In this document: one piece after another, positions 43,081 to 51,489 of the stretch
Numbering within the stretch: position 1 is the stretch's first letter
Layout of the letters: every line of letters starts with the position of its first letter
Origin: Streptomyces armeniacus
GTDB lineage: Bacteria > Actinomycetota > Actinomycetes > Streptomycetales > Streptomycetaceae
Assembly (NCBI RefSeq): GCF_003355155.1
Contig: NZ_CP031320.1
Span: 1,288,369-1,352,368, forward strand
Direction of reading: 5' to 3'
Length of the DNA stretch: 64,000 nt
Notes under the pieces: generated by a model
The model's database searches: none
What the model was told of the DNA's origin: nothing
Seen by the model: only the letters and a program-made list of their open reading frames with translations
Translations under genes and position numbers: made by a program

Positions 43081-44136
43081 ATGAACGATGGCCCTCCGCA
43101 CGGGAAGCCCCACCGCGTCGCCGTCCTCGTACGGGACGGGGTGCTGCCGCTGGAGCTGGGGCTGGTGCACCAGATGTTCGGCGGGGCCGCCGTGCCCGCG
43201 GGGGCGCCGGGCGCGGGCGAGCCGCTGTACGAGGTGGTGACCTGCACGCTCGAGCCGGGTGAGATCCGTACGGACGCCGATTTCCCGATCCGTGTGGACC
43301 GCGGCCCGGAGGCGCTCGCGCAGGCGGGCACCGTGATCGTGCCGGCCTCGCACGAGGCGGACGAGACGGAGAGCGAGGGGCGCCTCGGGGCAAGGCTGGC
43401 GGACGCGTTCGCCCGCGTACGCCCCGGGACCCGTATCGCGTCGATCTGTACGGGCGCGTTCGTGCTGGCCGCCGCGGGGCTGCTGGACGGGCGGCGCGCG
43501 ACGACGCACTGGAAGTCGGCGGCCCGGTTCCGGGAGCTGTATCCGGCGGTGCGGCTCGACCCGGACGTGCTGTACACCGACGAGGGCGACGTCCTCACCT
43601 CCGCCGGAGAGGTCGCGGGCATCGACCTGTGCCTGCACATGATCCGGTGCGACCACGGCGCCGCCGTCGCGAACGACGTGGCCCGCTCGACGGTCGTACC
43701 GCCGCACCGGGACGGCGGGCAGGCGCAGTTCATCCCGCGGCCCGTGCCGGAGCCCGCGCGGCGGGCGTCCACGGGGGCGGCGCGGGCGTGGGCGCTGGAG
43801 CATCTGGACCGGCCGGTGACACTCCGGGAGCTGGCGCAGAGGGAGTCGATGAGTGTACGGACGTTCACTCGGCGCTTCCGTGAGGAGGTCGGTCTCACTC
43901 CCCTGCGGTGGCTGAACCAGCAGCGCATCGAGCGCGCCCGGCAGCTGCTGGAGGAGACGGATCTCCCGGTGGACCGGGTGGCGGCGGACGCGGGTTTCGG
44001 TACGGGCGCGTCGCTGCGGCAGCACATGCAGGCGGCGCTCGGCGTCTCGCCGAGCGCCTACCGTACGACGTTCCGCGGCCCGGCCGCGCTCCCTGCGGCC
44101 CTGACCGGTACGGGCGAGGTCACGCCGCCTTCGTGA
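43081..44136 (+). CDS. GlxA-family transcriptional regulator (DJ-1/PfpI + AraC HTH), copy 1
   Basis: 351 residues. N-terminal DJ-1/PfpI-like domain (about 10-200): VAVLVRDGVLPLELG, the SICTGAFVLAAAGLLDGRRATTHW stretch holding the nucleophile-elbow Cys, and LTSAGEVAGIDLCLHM. C-terminal AraC helix-turn-helix pair: LTLRELAQ-like ESMSVRTFTRRFREEVGL and RVAADAGFGTGASLRQHM. The start at 43081 (MNDGPP) is preferred to 43075 because it keeps the same 36-base spacing to the upstream element as in copy 2. Senses an unknown small molecule or redox state; probable target is the quinone oxidoreductase. 3' end overlaps that of the MFS gene by 17 bases. Confidence 0.9.
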   Translation: MNDGPPHGKPHRVAVLVRDGVLPLELGLVHQMFGGAAVPAGAPGAGEPLYEVVTCTLEPGEIRTDADFPIRVDRGPEALAQAGTVIVPASHEADETESEGRLGARLADAFARVRPGTRIASICTGAFVLAAAGLLDGRRATTHWKSAARFRELYPAVRLDPDVLYTDEGDVLTSAGEVAGIDLCLHMIRCDHGAAVANDVARSTVVPPHRDGGQAQFIPRPVPEPARRASTGAARAWALEHLDRPVTLRELAQRESMSVRTFTRRFREEVGLTPLRWLNQQRIERARQLLEETDLPVDRVAADAGFGTGASLRQHMQAALGVSPSAYRTTFRGPAALPAALTGTGEVTPPS

Positions 44137-45436
44137 CGGCCGGACGGCGCCGGATGACGAGCGCCATCAGCGCCGCCGTCGCGCACAGGGCGCCCGAGGC
44201 GACCCACACCACGTCGTACGAGCCGGTCGCGTCCCGTGTGACACCGGCCAGGAACGCGACGAGCGAGGCGCCCGCCTGGTGCGAGGCGAGGACCCAGCCG
44301 AAGACGATCGCGCCGTCGGCGCCGAAGTGCTCGCGGCACAGGGCGATGGTCGGGGGCACGGTGGCGACCCAGTCGAGGCCGTAGAAGACGATGAAGAAGA
44401 GCATCGACGGGTGCACGTCGTTCGCGAACAGCAGCGGCAGGAAGAGCAGCGAGACGCCGCGCAGCGCGTAGTAGACGGCGAGCAGCCGGCGGGCGTCGAA
44501 GCGGTCCGTGAACCAGCCGGAGGCGACCGTTCCGACCAGGTCGAAGACGCCGATGACGGCGAGCAGCGACGCAGCGGTCGGCACGGCCATCCCGTGGTCG
44601 TGCGCGGCGGGTACGAAGTGGACGCCGACCAGGCCGTTCGTGCTGGCGCCGCATATCGCGAAGGTGCCCGCGAGCAGCCAGAAGACCTTGGTGCGGGCCG
44701 CCGAGAACAGCGCCCCGAGCGCGCGCCGCCCGGCGCCCGCGGGGTGCTCGGCGGGGGTGACATAGTCGTCTCCGGCGCCGTACGGGCGCAGCCCGACGTC
44801 CTCCGGGCGGTCCCGCAGCAGCCACACCACGAGCGGTACGACGGCGAGTGCCGCGCCGCACACGACCAGGGAGGCCGTACGCCAGCCGGGGCCCTCCACG
44901 AGGAGCGCGACCAGCGGCAGGAACACCAGCTGGCCCGCGGCGCCGCCCGCCGTGAGCACGCCGGTGACCAGGCCGCGGCGCTGCACGAACCAGCGGTTGG
45001 TGACGGTCGCTGCGAACGCGAGCGCCATCGAGCCGCTGCCGAGCCCGACCAGGACGCCCCAGCACAGGAACAGCTGCCAGGGCGAGGACATGAACACGGT
45101 GAGCCCGCTGCCTCCGGCGATCAGCAGGAGGGCGCAGGCGACGACCCTGCGGATGCCGTAGCGCTCCATCAGGGCGGACGCGAAGGGGGCGGTGAGCCCG
45201 TACAGCAGGACGTTGACGGAGACGGCGCCCGAGACGGTGCCGCTGGACCAGCCGAACTCGTCCTTCAGCGGGTCGATGAAGACGCTCGGCGTCGCGCGGA
45301 AGCCCGCGGCGCCGACGAGCGCGACGAACGACACGACCGCGACCCACCAGGCGCGGTGGATGCGCGGCGGGCGGCGGCCGCCCTTGGCGGGGACGGCGGT
45401 TGCGGAGGGCGGCTGGGGAGGGAGCGTCTGCGTCAC
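44120..45436 (-). CDS. MFS transporter
   Basis: 438 residues, GTG at 45436 with GAGGGTGAAC before it; 12 membrane segments predicted from hydrophobic runs. Start of TM1 is VAVVSFVALVGAAGFRATPSVFIDPL; the MFS loop motif DRFDARRLLAVYYALRG lies between TM8 and TM9, and the TM2-3 loop reads MERYGIRRVVACAL. Similar in layout to oxalate/formate-antiporter-like MFS proteins, but the substrate is not predictable. Divergent from the second GlxA-type gene (70 bases, shared element), so it is the likely target of that regulator. Converges with GlxA copy 1 and overlaps it by 17 bases. Confidence 0.9.
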   Translation of the reverse strand: MTQTLPPQPPSATAVPAKGGRRPPRIHRAWWVAVVSFVALVGAAGFRATPSVFIDPLKDEFGWSSGTVSGAVSVNVLLYGLTAPFASALMERYGIRRVVACALLLIAGGSGLTVFMSSPWQLFLCWGVLVGLGSGSMALAFAATVTNRWFVQRRGLVTGVLTAGGAAGQLVFLPLVALLVEGPGWRTASLVVCGAALAVVPLVVWLLRDRPEDVGLRPYGAGDDYVTPAEHPAGAGRRALGALFSAARTKVFWLLAGTFAICGASTNGLVGVHFVPAAHDHGMAVPTAASLLAVIGVFDLVGTVASGWFTDRFDARRLLAVYYALRGVSLLFLPLLFANDVHPSMLFFIVFYGLDWVATVPPTIALCREHFGADGAIVFGWVLASHQAGASLVAFLAGVTRDATGSYDVVWVASGALCATAALMALVIRRRPAVTKAA

Positions 45437-45470
45437 GCGTTCACCCTCGCCGGGGTGTCCGCACCGTACG

Positions 45471-45506
45471 AGTGGCCCGGAGGCCATCATGTGCGAGGAT
45501 CGGGCC
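45471..45506 (+). promoter_or_regulatory. Conserved 36-bp element upstream of the second GlxA-type gene
   Basis: TGGCC-CGGA-GGCCA perfect inverted element inside a stretch that keeps exact length and about 23 of 36 bases with the copy at 43045. Likely regulator binding site. Confidence 0.6.
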
Positions 45507-46553
45507 ATGAGCGTTTTCCCGCATCCGGAACGCCACCGCGTCGCCGTCCTCGTCCGGCACGGCCTGCTGCCGATCGAGCTCGGCATCCCGCACCGGCTGC
45601 TGGGCGGTGCCCGCGACGCGGCGGGCGAGCTGCTGTACTCCGTCGTCACCTGCTCCCCGACGCCCGGCGCGATCCGTACGGACGCCGATTTCACCGTCAA
45701 CGTGGAGCACGGTCCGGAGGCGCTGGCCGAGGCTGACACGGTGATCGTCCCGGCGTCGCACGAGCCCGACGAACCGTTCACGAAGGGCGGCCTCGGCCCA
45801 CAACTGGCCGCCGCGCTCGCGCTCGTACGGCCCGGCGCGCGTATCGCCTCGATCTGCACCGGAGCCTTCGTACTGGCCGCGGCCGGACTGCTGGACGGGC
45901 GGCGCGCGACGACGCACTGGTCGTCCTGCGAGCGGCTGCAGAAGCTGTTCCCGGAGGTACGGGTCGACCCGGACGTCCTCTACGTCGCGGACGGGCCGAT
46001 CCTCACGTCCGCCGGCGTCGCCTCCGGAATCGACCTCTGTCTGCACATCGTGCGCGAGGACTTCGGCGCGGCCGTCGCCAACTCGGTGGCGCGCCGTACG
46101 GTCGTGCCGCCCCACCGGGACGGCGGGCAGGCGCAGTTCATCGAACGCCCGGTGCCCGAGCCGGGCATCTCCGGTACGGGCGCGGCGCGCGCCTGGGCAC
46201 TGCGGCATCTGGACCGGCCGCTGACGCTGCGGGAGTTGGCGCAGAGGGAGTCGATGAGTGTACGGACGTTCACTCGGCGCTTCCGTGAGGAGGTCGGCGT
46301 GAGCCCGCAGCAGTGGCTCACGCAGCAGCGCGTGGAGCGGGCGCGGCACTTGCTGGAGAGCAGCGACCTGCCGGTGGACCGGGTGGCGGCGGAGGCGGGC
46401 TTCGGGTCGGCGTCGGCGCTGCGGATGCATCTGCAGACGGCGCTGGGGGTCTCACCGAGCGCGTACCGGCGGACGTTCCGTACGGCGGGCGCCACGGCGG
46501 CGGACCCCACGGCGGACGGTGACGCGAACGGCGCGGCGGAGAGGGCTGCCTGA
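45507..46553 (+). CDS. GlxA-family transcriptional regulator (DJ-1/PfpI + AraC HTH), copy 2
   Basis: 348 residues, same domain order as copy 1: HRVAVLVRHGLLPIELG, SICTGAFVLAAAGLLDGRRATTHW, LTSAGVASGIDLCLHIV and the AraC C-terminus (ESMSVRTFTRRFREEVGV, RVAAEAGFGSASALRMHL). Paralogue of 43081-44136; the stretch at 46237-46297 equals 43832-43892 base for base (61 nt). Start at ATG 45507 with GAGGAT 9 bases before. Likely controls the MFS gene divergent to it. The last 25 residues are a Gly/Ala/Asp-rich tail. Confidence 0.9.
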   Translation: MSVFPHPERHRVAVLVRHGLLPIELGIPHRLLGGARDAAGELLYSVVTCSPTPGAIRTDADFTVNVEHGPEALAEADTVIVPASHEPDEPFTKGGLGPQLAAALALVRPGARIASICTGAFVLAAAGLLDGRRATTHWSSCERLQKLFPEVRVDPDVLYVADGPILTSAGVASGIDLCLHIVREDFGAAVANSVARRTVVPPHRDGGQAQFIERPVPEPGISGTGAARAWALRHLDRPLTLRELAQRESMSVRTFTRRFREEVGVSPQQWLTQQRVERARHLLESSDLPVDRVAAEAGFGSASALRMHLQTALGVSPSAYRRTFRTAGATAADPTADGDANGAAERAA

Positions 46554-46982
46554 GGCGTACGGGGCCGGCATACGGTCGCGCGCGTACCCACCGGGCGCGT
46601 CGCGCGCACGGACCTGGCGCACGTGCCGCGTGTACGGGTCGGGTCGGGTGGCGGCGCGCTCGTACGCACCCCGAGCACGGCACGGCGGACCGCCACCCGG
46701 CCCCGGCGTCAGACCCTGCCTCGGGAGAGGCTGGCGCCGGCCGGCGACCCGTACTCGCCAAGGCGTCACACGACCCTCGACGTCCCCTCGCAACGAATCG
46801 CTGCACCCAAGGGTGATGAATCGGACACAGCACGTCAACACCTGGTCTGGACTTGGTGGATCTCTCCGCGTCAGCGCGGGGTCACCGGGAGGTCACCCGG
46901 GGCTCACCGGGAGCTCACCGGAGTCATACGGGCGCATACGGCGCGTACGGCGTGCACGGCCCTCAAGCAGCACCTGCCGCCG
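46554..46982. other. Intergenic region with short direct repeats
   Basis: 429 bases between the GlxA copy 2 stop and the stop of the anti-sigma kinase gene (minus strand). No gene. At 46880-46922 four near-copies of a TCACCGGGAG unit follow each other. Confidence 0.5.
46880..46922. repeat. Four tandem-like TCACCGGGAG units
   Basis: Units read GTCACCGGGAG, GTCACCCGGGG, CTCACCGGGAG, CTCACCGGAG, spaced 11-12 bases. They lie 60-100 bases past the kinase gene stop. Confidence 0.6.
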
Positions 46983-47393
46983 TCATCCTTCGGTCGCGGG
47001 CCCCAGTTCGCACCAGATGCGCTTGCCGCCGCTCTCCCGGTGCCAGCCCCAGCGGTCCGCGAGCCCGGAGACGAGCTCCAGGCCCCGCCCGTTGGTGTCG
47101 TCGCCCTCGGCCTGCCGCGGCCGGGGCGTACGGCTGCTGGAGTCGGCGACCTCCACCCGTACGGCACCGGCGCCCTCGGCGTGCTGGTGCGGCAGGAGCA
47201 TGCGCAGGACGGCCGGGCACCCGGTGTGCACCACCGCGTTCGTGACGAGTTCGGAGATCAGCAGCACCACCGTCTCGGCCAGCGGCTCGTCCTGCCCGAT
47301 CCCGCATCCGGCCAGCCTGGACCGCGCCCAGCGGCGGGCACGGCCGACCTCCATCGGATCGGCACGGATCTCCAAGACCTGCAGCACCTGCAC
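46983..47393 (-). CDS. Anti-sigma factor serine kinase-like ATP-binding protein (SpoIIAB/RsbW type)
   Basis: 136 residues; starts at GTG 47393, though the GTG at 47387 is better spaced from AAGGGG. GHKL ATPase fold: N-box ELVTNAVVHTG, and G-box NGRGLELVSGLADRWG. Such proteins bind a sigma factor or phosphorylate an STAS antagonist in partner-switching systems; stand-alone members are abundant in streptomycetes and partners cannot be told from sequence. A STAS-domain gene lies 470 bases upstream on the same strand. Confidence 0.85.
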   Translation of the reverse strand: MQVLQVLEIRADPMEVGRARRWARSRLAGCGIGQDEPLAETVVLLISELVTNAVVHTGCPAVLRMLLPHQHAEGAGAVRVEVADSSSRTPRPRQAEGDDTNGRGLELVSGLADRWGWHRESGGKRIWCELGPATEG

Positions 47394-47862
47394 CCCTTAC
47401 ACCACCTGGACACATGGAAGTATCACCTTGCGTATCCGCACAATCACGGAACGCGAACCCGGCCGAGAACAGTGTGATCGCCGCAGCATCCCGCCAACAA
47501 GAGCTTCGGGCATATTCCAGCGCACAGGAGGGGGCTTGCCGCATACTGCACTGCCGCCGTCACCGGGGGTCATACGGCACCGCGGACACTCGCTTCCCGC
47601 TCAGCGCGCGACTGAACATCTCGCACGCCTCGGAGCGTACCCGATATCCCGGAAAGTGCCGCATGGGGAGATTGGGAGGGGATTCGCCGCACACGTAAGG
47701 CCGGAAGGCGACTACGGACAGCCACAAGAAGCCGTCATTACGGGGCGATTCAGGACATCGCGCGGTGGGCATCGGGGATCGGGGTCGGGGCTCAGGCGTC
47801 GAGGATCACGCGGCGGACGGCGCGTCCGCGGCGGGCGGGCGGGCGGCGTCAAGCGCCGCGCC
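47394..47862. other. Intergenic region
   Basis: 469 bases between the ATP-binding protein gene and the anti-anti-sigma gene. No credible coding region: open frames here (for example minus strand 47772-47560) show no domain or codon bias. Holds the promoter of the kinase-like gene. Confidence 0.5.
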
Positions 47863-48249
47863 TCAGGCGGAGAGCGGGCCCGCGGCGGCGCTGCGGCCGG
47901 TGCCGGTCGCGGCGTTGAGGTCCGGGTAGCAGTCGAAGAGCCGGCGCACACCGAGCGCCGCGAGCACGCGGTTGACGTGCGAACCGTCCTCCGCCCCGCG
48001 GGCCGGGAGGATCAGCCGCAACTGCCCCGCGCACGACCGCATCAGCCGGCGCGACGCGATCAGGACACCCACACCGCTCGAGTCGCAGAAGAGCACTTCG
48101 GACAGGTCCAGCACCAGGCTGCGCCGTCCGTCCGCCACCGCGTCATGGACGTGCTGCCGTACGGCGGGCGAAGTGACCAGGTCCATTTCGCCCGACACGC
48201 GCAGGACCGCCCACTCCCCCCGCTCCTCCTCGCACACTTTCAACGACAC
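47863..48249 (-). CDS. Anti-anti-sigma factor (STAS domain)
   Basis: 128 residues from GTG 48249; a GTG at 48285 would add 12. STAS fold: VLRVSGEMDLVTSPAVRQHV, and LDLSEVLFCDSSGVGVLIAS, in which the DSSG Ser is the site phosphorylated by an RsbW-type kinase. Unphosphorylated, it would bind the kinase and release a sigma factor. Followed downstream by the ATP-binding protein gene. The neighbour on its other side is the divergently read sigma gene. Confidence 0.87.
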   Translation of the reverse strand: MSLKVCEEERGEWAVLRVSGEMDLVTSPAVRQHVHDAVADGRRSLVLDLSEVLFCDSSGVGVLIASRRLMRSCAGQLRLILPARGAEDGSHVNRVLAALGVRRLFDCYPDLNAATGTGRSAAAGPLSA

Positions 48250-48625
48250 GTGTCCCCATTCCCTTTCGCTCACCGAGTTCGCCACCGGGCGGGTCCCCGA
48301 CCACCCTGCCGGAAGTGATCCTTCCTTGGCTCGGCTGCCCTCCCGGCCACGGTCAAAACTGTTCGCGTGCCCCCGACCCTATGCCGCGCTCGACCCCTTC
48401 TTCCTTTTGGTTCCGATCAGAACCGCATAACTGGAAGGCATATTCCCCGTACGCACCGATACCAAAGATCCGCGGAAACCAGCATAAAGTGACGGGATCA
48501 GCACCATCAGCAATCTTCGTACGGCGCACATTGCCGCAAAGGGGCGTACGTTGTCAGCCCCTCGCACTACATTCGGGGGTGGAGACGGGGTGACGTGACG
48601 TGGTCGCTATGGGGAGCGGAGCCGT
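48250..48625. other. Divergent promoter region between STAS gene and sigma gene
   Basis: 376 bases, lower GC, no gene. Contains the promoters of both divergent regulators. Confidence 0.5.
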
Positions 48626-49204
48626 ATGGCACAGGACACACCACCACGCTGGGACCGGAAGATGCAGCAGCGGCTGGCACGCGGCGAGGCCGCGGCGCTG
48701 AGCGAGCTCTACGACCGGTTCGCCCCTCTCGTGCACAGTCTCGCGCACCGCGTGCTCGACGACGACGAGGCGGCCGACAGCACCACGCGCGACGTGTTCG
48801 CGCACGTCTGGGAGCACCCGGACGCGTACGATCCCCGCCGCGGGCCGCTGCGTTCGTGGATCGCCGCGCTCACCCAGGAGCGCGCCGCCGGCAGGCTGCG
48901 GAAGCAGCAGCGCGACGGGTCGCCCGAGCAGATCGAGGAGAAGGTGCGGACGGCGTCCGCCGCGGCCCGCGCCGACTACATCGTGACGTCCATGCCCGCC
49001 TCGCTGCGCGCCGCCCTGGAGTTGGCCTACTTCCAGCGCCGTGACTACCGTCAGACGGCCGAACGGCTCGGCGTCACCGAGGACGAGGCCCGCCGGCGGC
49101 TGCGGCTCGGGCTGCAGCTGCTCTCCTCCGCCACCACGCGCGCGCTGCCCGCCGCGCCACCGGGAGCGCCCCGCGTACCGCCGGGCGTCGGGCGGGCGCA
49201 GTGA
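48626..49204 (+). CDS. ECF-type sigma-70 family RNA polymerase sigma factor
   Basis: 192 residues, ATG preceded by GGAGCGGAGCC. Region 2: LSELYDRFAPLVHSLAHRVLDDDEAADSTTRDVFAHVWEHP; region 4: ALELAYFQRRDYRQTAERLGVTEDEARRRLRLGLQLL (helix-turn-helix with RQTAERLGV). No region 3, hence group 4. The linker after region 2 is short. Coupled by a 4-base GTGA overlap to the anti-sigma gene, the normal arrangement of a sigma/anti-sigma pair. From memory a sigma gene with an adjacent STAS gene occurs at SCO4409-4410. Confidence 0.9.
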   Translation: MAQDTPPRWDRKMQQRLARGEAAALSELYDRFAPLVHSLAHRVLDDDEAADSTTRDVFAHVWEHPDAYDPRRGPLRSWIAALTQERAAGRLRKQQRDGSPEQIEEKVRTASAAARADYIVTSMPASLRAALELAYFQRRDYRQTAERLGVTEDEARRRLRLGLQLLSSATTRALPAAPPGAPRVPPGVGRAQ

Positions 49205-50769
49205 GCGGCCGCGACGAGCCGCCCGGGAGCGACGGCGACCCGGACGGCGGCCAGGGCCCGCACGGGTCCGCCAACGGACCGGACAACGGCGGTTGCGGCC
49301 GCAACGGGCAGGACGGCACCGCACGCGCGCCGCGTATACCCCCGCCGCGCAGGGCCGCCGAGGACGGCGAGTGGCCGGTGGAGCCGGACGCACAGGAGGC
49401 CCAACCGTCCCCGCACCCACGGCCCGAGCCGTCCGAGCACCCCGGACGCCCCGAGGAGCCGGACGCCGAGCCGCGTACGGAGTCCCGTACGGACGCGCCT
49501 GCGGACCCGCCTGCGGAATCCCGTACGGACCCGCGTACGGAACCGCGTACGGAGCAGCCCGTCTACGACCACGGCCTGCTCAAGTCACTGCTCGGCGCCT
49601 GGGCGCTTGCCGCCTGCTCCGCCGAGGAGACCTCCGTTCTCGAGTCGCACCTCACCGACTGCGCCGCCTGCGCGGACGAGGCGCTGCGGCTGCGCGACGC
49701 GGTCGGGCTGCTGCACCCCGAGGACAGCCTCGACCTGGACCCGATGCTGCGTTCCCGGGTGCTGAACGGCTGCCTGGGCCGCCGTCCGGCCCGGGTGCCG
49801 ATCCCGGAGTGGGCGGCACCGTACGACGCCGAGACCGCCCGGCTCGAAGCGCTGCTGCACGACATGGCCGAGGCGGAGTGGCGTGCGCCGGTGCGGCTGC
49901 GGTGGTTCGACGGCAGGGCGAGCGCCGTACGGGAGACGACGGTGGCCGGGGTGATCGGCCATCTGCTCGCCGTGGACGGGATGGTGGCCGTCGCGCTGGG
50001 GCTGCCGGACCCGCTGGCCGCGCTCCCGCTGCCGGAGGCGGCGGGCCCGGCGGCGCGTACGGAGGCGCTGTGGCGCGCGGGCCGGCTGCCCGACCCGCTC
50101 CCGGGTTCCGGCGCCGAGCCGGGCGCGGACACCCGCGCGGGTCCGCGCGCCGGACCCGGTACGGGCCTCGCCGCGGGCCCCGGCACGGCACCGGCGGCGG
50201 GCGCGGTCCGCGACCAATGGCGCGGCCAGGGCCACTCCCTGCTCCGTACGGTCTCCTTCGCGGGCCGCGGAGTGGCCGAACTCGACGTGTCGTACCAGGA
50301 CTTCACCCTCCCGGTGAAGGACGCCTTCCTGGAGCGCGCCTTCGAGTGCTGGGTGCACGCCGGGGACATCGCGGAGGCGGTGGACTATCCGTACGAGCCG
50401 CCCGCGGCGCCGCATCTCAACCTCATGGTCGACCTCGCCGCACGCCAGCTGCCCGGCACCATCGCGCACCGCCGCCGCGCGGGGCTCGCGGCGCCGGCCC
50501 GGCGGCTGTCGGCGGTCGGTGCGCCGGGCCGCACCCTGCACCTGGAGGTCGAGGGTGCGGGCGGCGGCCACTGGTACATCCCGCTGGACTCGCCGGGCAC
50601 CGCCGCGACACCGGAGGCCGCGGTGGCGCATGTGGCGCTGGACGGCGCGGAGTTCTGCCAGCTGGCGGCGGGACACGTACCGCCGCAGGAGGCGGCCGCC
50701 GGGCAGGACGGCGACCGTGAGGCCATCCGCGACGTGCTCTACGCGGCGGCCTCGCTGTCCCGGCTGTGA
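49201..50769 (+). CDS. Zinc-finger anti-sigma factor fused to an MDMPI-like domain
   Basis: 522 residues, GTG overlapping the sigma stop. The first 115 residues are disordered with RTE/RTD repeats (encoded by CGTACGGA units). Then a ZAS zinc-finger: DHGLLKSLLGAWALAAC ... HLTDCAACADEALRL, i.e. H-x26-H-x3-C-x2-C. After a loop, about residues 205-500 form a mycothiol-dependent maleylpyruvate isomerase (MDMPI/DinB-like) domain: helix ALLHDMAEAEWRAPVRLRWFDG, VAGVIGHLLAVDGMVAVALG, then ECWVHAGDIAEAVDYP and the C-terminal alpha-beta part EVEGAGGGHWYIPL. No membrane helix is seen, so it is a soluble anti-sigma factor. Confidence 0.87.
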   Translation: MSGRDEPPGSDGDPDGGQGPHGSANGPDNGGCGRNGQDGTARAPRIPPPRRAAEDGEWPVEPDAQEAQPSPHPRPEPSEHPGRPEEPDAEPRTESRTDAPADPPAESRTDPRTEPRTEQPVYDHGLLKSLLGAWALAACSAEETSVLESHLTDCAACADEALRLRDAVGLLHPEDSLDLDPMLRSRVLNGCLGRRPARVPIPEWAAPYDAETARLEALLHDMAEAEWRAPVRLRWFDGRASAVRETTVAGVIGHLLAVDGMVAVALGLPDPLAALPLPEAAGPAARTEALWRAGRLPDPLPGSGAEPGADTRAGPRAGPGTGLAAGPGTAPAAGAVRDQWRGQGHSLLRTVSFAGRGVAELDVSYQDFTLPVKDAFLERAFECWVHAGDIAEAVDYPYEPPAAPHLNLMVDLAARQLPGTIAHRRRAGLAAPARRLSAVGAPGRTLHLEVEGAGGGHWYIPLDSPGTAATPEAAVAHVALDGAEFCQLAAGHVPPQEAAAGQDGDREAIRDVLYAAASLSRL

Positions 50770-50805
50770 GCGGCACCGCCCGGCCGAACCACCGTGCGGG
50801 GCCAC

Positions 50806-51489
50806 TCAGTCGAGCAGCCCCGCGCGGTGCGCGAGGATGGCCGCCTGCACGCGGTTGGTGAGGGCGAGCTTCGTGAGGATGCGGCTGACGTGCGTCTTCA
50901 CCGTGGACTCGCTCATGTACAGGCTTGCGGCGATATCGGTGTTGGAGAGCCCGCCGCCCACCGCGACCAGCACTTCGCGCTCCTTCCCGGTGAGCACGCG
51001 GAGGCGGTTCTCGGCCTCCGTACGGCGGCGCCGTACGTCCGTGTCCGTGAAGTGGTGCAGCAGCCGCCGGGTCACCTTCGGGGACAGCATCGCGTCGCCG
51101 GACGCGGCACTGCGTACGGCGGTGAGCATGTCCGCCGCGGGCGCGTCCTTCAGCAGGAAGCCGACGGCGCCGTGCAGCAGGGCGGTGCGTACGTACTCGT
51201 CCAGGTCGAACGTGGTGAGCACGACGACCTTCGGCGGCCGGTCGAGGGCGCCGAGCCGCTGGGTCGCGGTCAGCCCGTCGGCGCGCGGCATGCGGATGTC
51301 CATCAGGACGACGTCCGGGCGCAGGTCGCGGGCCAGCCGTACGGCCTCGTCGCCGTCGGACGCCTCGCCCGCGACGGAGATGTCGCCGGCCGACTCCATG
51401 ATGGTGCGCAGCATGGTGCGGACCATCCACTCGTCATCGACGATCAGTACGCGCACCGGGTCGTCGGGACGGTGCCCGGCACCGCTCAC
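50806..51489 (-). CDS. LuxR/NarL-family response regulator
   Basis: 227 residues, GTG start overlapping the stop of the kinase gene by 4 bases (GTGA). Receiver: acidic D18-D19, phospho-acceptor D64 (VLMDIRMPRADG), Lys in FLLKDAPAADM. LuxR output domain: LTGKEREVLVAVGGGLSNTDIA and ESTVKTHVSRILTKLALTNRVQ. All key residues intact. Partner of the histidine kinase 51486-52751. Its targets are not readable here; the neighbouring membrane protein gene 52895 is a natural candidate because it is transcribed divergently from the kinase gene. Confidence 0.93.
   Translation of the reverse strand: MSGAGHRPDDPVRVLIVDDEWMVRTMLRTIMESAGDISVAGEASDGDEAVRLARDLRPDVVLMDIRMPRADGLTATQRLGALDRPPKVVVLTTFDLDEYVRTALLHGAVGFLLKDAPAADMLTAVRSAASGDAMLSPKVTRRLLHHFTDTDVRRRRTEAENRLRVLTGKEREVLVAVGGGLSNTDIAASLYMSESTVKTHVSRILTKLALTNRVQAAILAHRAGLLD

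Noticed and set aside
47560..47772. 70-residue open frame on the minus strand
   Set aside because: No ribosome site, no codon bias, no recognisable domain.
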